Assembly (NCBI GenBank): GCA_947631805.1
Contig: CANRNA010000076.1
Span: forward strand, 1-8,019
Length of the DNA stretch: 8,019 bases
Direction of reading: 5' to 3'
Source of the DNA: an uncultured Oscillospiraceae bacterium
Lineage (GTDB): Bacteria; Bacillota; Clostridia; Oscillospirales; Oscillospiraceae
In this document: positions 6,764-8,019 of the stretch, in pieces
Numbering within the stretch: position 1 is the stretch's first letter
Layout of the letters: each line of letters starts with the position of its first letter
Translations under genes and position numbers: made by a program
The notes under the pieces: model-generated
What the model was told of the DNA's origin: nothing
Database searches by the model: none
Seen by the model: the letters and a program-made list of their open reading frames with translations, nothing else

Positions 6764-6778
6764 GTATATGAACAGTTA
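6750..6778 (+). promoter_or_regulatory. Putative GntR operator overlapping the -10 element
   Basis: Three nested symmetries occur here. A perfect 9-bp direct repeat ACTGTATAT lies at 6752-6760 and 6761-6769. An odd palindrome ATATAC-T-GTATAT spans 6757-6769, centred on the last base of the -10. An outer inverted repeat TAACTGT (6750-6756) / ACAGTTA (6772-6778) encloses both; in addition ACTGT-N6-ACAGT lies at 6761-6776. Such symmetry on the promoter of a GntR gene is typical of autoregulation: the repressor would block RNA polymerase until an inducing signal. The repeats are seen directly; binding by the adjacent regulator is inferred. Confidence 0.75.
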
Positions 6779-6794
6779 ACTGCGAGGTCACGTC

Positions 6795-7172
6795 ATGACG
6801 ATCTTTATCGACAACAAGAGCGGCTCGCCCATCTATGAGCAGATATATGCCCAGCTGAAGGCCCAGATCATCAGCGGGGCTCTGGCCGAGGACGACCCGC
6901 TGCCCTCCATCCGCAGCCTGGCGAAGGACCTGCGCATCAGCGTCATCACCACCAAGCGGGCCTACGACGAGCTGGAGCGGGAGGGCTTCATCTACACCGT
7001 GGCAGGCAAGGGCTGCTTTGTCGCGGCGAAAAACACGGAGCTCCTCCGGGAGGAAAATCTCAAACGGGTGGAGGCCTGTCTGGGCGAGGCGGTCCGTCTG
7101 GCCGCCCAGTGCGGGCTCACCCGGGAAAACCTTCTGGAGATGCTGGACATTTTGGAGGAAGACATGCCATGA
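6795..7172 (+). CDS. GntR-family transcriptional regulator, YtrA subfamily
   Basis: A 125-residue DNA-binding repressor. Residues about 11-77 form the winged helix-turn-helix: SPIYEQIYAQLKAQIISGAL, then LPSIRSLAKDLRIS (36-49), the recognition region TTKRAYDELEREGF (52-65) and the wing tip VAGKGCFVA (69-77). The remaining ~48 residues are a short helical tail, not a ligand-binding FCD or UTRA domain, which defines the YtrA subfamily. These proteins usually repress their own operon of ABC-transporter genes. Here the gene lies directly behind a promoter with operator-like repeats and overlaps the ABC ATPase gene by ATGA, matching that layout. GAGG at 6784-6787, 7 bases before ATG, supports the start. 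The family call is firm; the inducing signal is unknown. Confidence 0.93.
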   Translation: MTIFIDNKSGSPIYEQIYAQLKAQIISGALAEDDPLPSIRSLAKDLRISVITTKRAYDELEREGFIYTVAGKGCFVAAKNTELLREENLKRVEACLGEAVRLAAQCGLTRENLLEMLDILEEDMP

Positions 7173-8014
7173 ACGCCATTGAGATACACGGCCTGGAAAA
7201 GGCCTACGGAGACTTTCGCTTAGGGCCCCTGGACCTGGCCCTGCCCGCCGGGTGCATCATGGGCCTGGTAGGAGAGAACGGGGCGGGCAAGAGCACCACC
7301 ATCCGGGCCCTGCTGGGGATCATTAGGCCGGAGGGCGGCACAGCCGCGGTGCTGGGCGCCCCCGCGGGGCCGGACATGCGCCAGGCCAAGCAGGACATCG
7401 GCGTGGTGCTGGACGAGGTGGGCTTCCCCGCCGGGCTGCGGGCGGGCCAGATAGCGAAGATCATGGCCGCAGCTTACAGGAACTGGGACCAGGCCCTTTT
7501 TGAAAAATACCTGCGGGACCTGGACATCCCCACGGACAAGAAATTCTCCGCCCTGAGCCGGGGCAACCGGATGAAGATGGGCATCGCCGCGGCCTTGAGC
7601 CACGACGCAAAGCTACTTATCCTGGACGAACCTACCGGCGGCCTGGACCCGGTGGTCCGGGACGAGGTGGTGGACCTGTTCTCCAACTTCACAAGGGACC
7701 CGGGCCATTCCATCCTCATAAGTTCCCACATCGTCAGCGACCTGGAAAAGCTGTGCGACTACATCGCCTTCCTCCACAAGGGAAAGCTGCTGCTGTGCGA
7801 GGAGAAGGACAGGCTTTTGGAGGAATACGGCCTTATCCAGTGCAACCAGGCGTTTTTGGACAGCCTCCCCGCCGGGGCGGCGCTGGGCACGCGGGTCACG
7901 CCCTATCACATCGAGGCGCTGGTGCGCCGGGACGCGGTGCCTGTTGGGACCGACATCCGGCCTGTGACCATCGAGGAGCTTTTCGTACTGCTGGTAAAGG
8001 AGGATATGCGATGA
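7169..8014 (+). CDS. ABC-transporter ATP-binding protein, YtrB-like
   Basis: A 281-residue ATPase that would power a membrane permease encoded next. Walker A is GENGAGKST (35-43, K41), the signature is LSRGN (129-133), Walker B runs into the catalytic glutamate as LLILDEP (149-155, E154), the D-loop is GGLDP (157-161) and the H-loop histidine is H187 in SSHIVSD. The Q-loop position reads IGVVLDE (77-83) without the usual Gln, and the YRNWD stretch (103-107) follows; both recall YtrB-type exporters. The ATG at 7169 overlaps the regulator's stop by ATGA, with GGAGG at 7154-7158; an earlier in-frame ATG at 7109 lies inside the regulator and lacks similarity to the family. Codon use is looser than in the glycan genes, with a TTA at 7220 and a CTA at 7613. 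Likely repressed by the upstream GntR protein. The transported substrate is unknown. Confidence 0.93.
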   Translation: MNAIEIHGLEKAYGDFRLGPLDLALPAGCIMGLVGENGAGKSTTIRALLGIIRPEGGTAAVLGAPAGPDMRQAKQDIGVVLDEVGFPAGLRAGQIAKIMAAAYRNWDQALFEKYLRDLDIPTDKKFSALSRGNRMKMGIAAALSHDAKLLILDEPTGGLDPVVRDEVVDLFSNFTRDPGHSILISSHIVSDLEKLCDYIAFLHKGKLLLCEEKDRLLEEYGLIQCNQAFLDSLPAGAALGTRVTPYHIEALVRRDAVPVGTDIRPVTIEELFVLLVKEDMR

Positions 8015-8019
8015 AAGCC
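8011..8019 (+). CDS. Start of a further gene, probably the ABC permease (truncated by window end)
   Basis: Only ATG AAA GCC (Met-Lys-Ala) is inside the window. A strong AAAGGAGG at 7996-8003 stands 7 bases before the ATG, and the ATG overlaps the ATPase stop by ATGA. By analogy with YtrA-YtrB-type operons the product should be an ABC-2-type permease, but nothing in the three visible codons shows this. Confidence 0.6.

Noticed and set aside
6764..6794. A riboswitch or attenuator in the leader of the regulator gene
   Set aside because: The predicted leader is only about 25 bases, too short for a structured sensor; the repeats overlap the promoter and fit an operator better.
7109..7168. A 20-residue N-terminal extension of the ABC ATPase
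   Set aside because: The extension lies inside the regulator gene, has no similarity to ABC proteins, and GGAGG at 7154-7158 points to the ATG at 7169.

Overview
The window is a GC-rich, densely packed bacterial segment. All genes are on the plus strand and most abut or overlap their neighbours by a few bases. The protein types (sugar-transfer-associated ATP-grasp enzymes, a Clostridia-style MOP flippase, a short GntR/YtrA regulator with a YtrB-like ABC ATPase) and strong AGGAGG-type ribosome binding sites suggest a high-GC Firmicute, perhaps of the Oscillospiraceae type. That placement is inference from protein style, not from a marker gene.

Positions 6-6688 hold six co-directional genes that look like one cell-surface glycan operon whose promoter lies left of the window. 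In order they are: a membrane-anchored GtrB/ArnC-type glycosyltransferase likely to act on a polyprenyl phosphate; two tandem paralogous ATP-grasp proteins of the sugar-transfer-associated family; a Wzx-like polysaccharide flippase of the MOP superfamily; and two related family-2 glycosyltransferases. The simplest reading is a pathway that builds a lipid-linked sugar or short glycan, modifies it by ATP-dependent ligation (possibly with an amino acid or other carboxylate) and flips it across the membrane. No polymerase, ligase or nucleotide-sugar synthesis gene is visible here.

Positions 6689-6794 are the only real intergenic space. They hold a strong intrinsic terminator (6695-6725) that closes the glycan operon. 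A sigma-A-type promoter follows (-35 at 6736, -10 at 6758), and its -10 region lies inside a dense set of direct and inverted repeats that look like a GntR operator.

Positions 6795-8019 begin a second operon: a YtrA-subfamily GntR repressor, an ABC-transporter ATPase joined to it by an ATGA overlap, and the first three codons of a further gene (probably the ABC permease), again joined by ATGA. In relatives such as the Bacillus ytr system this type of module responds to cell-wall stress, so a position next to an envelope glycan operon is plausible but may be coincidental.

Codon use differs between the halves. The six glycan genes (about 2,218 codons) contain only one codon from the set TTA, CTA and TCA, while the ABC ATPase alone has one TTA and one CTA. 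I found no mobile elements, tRNA or rRNA genes, CRISPR arrays or riboswitches.
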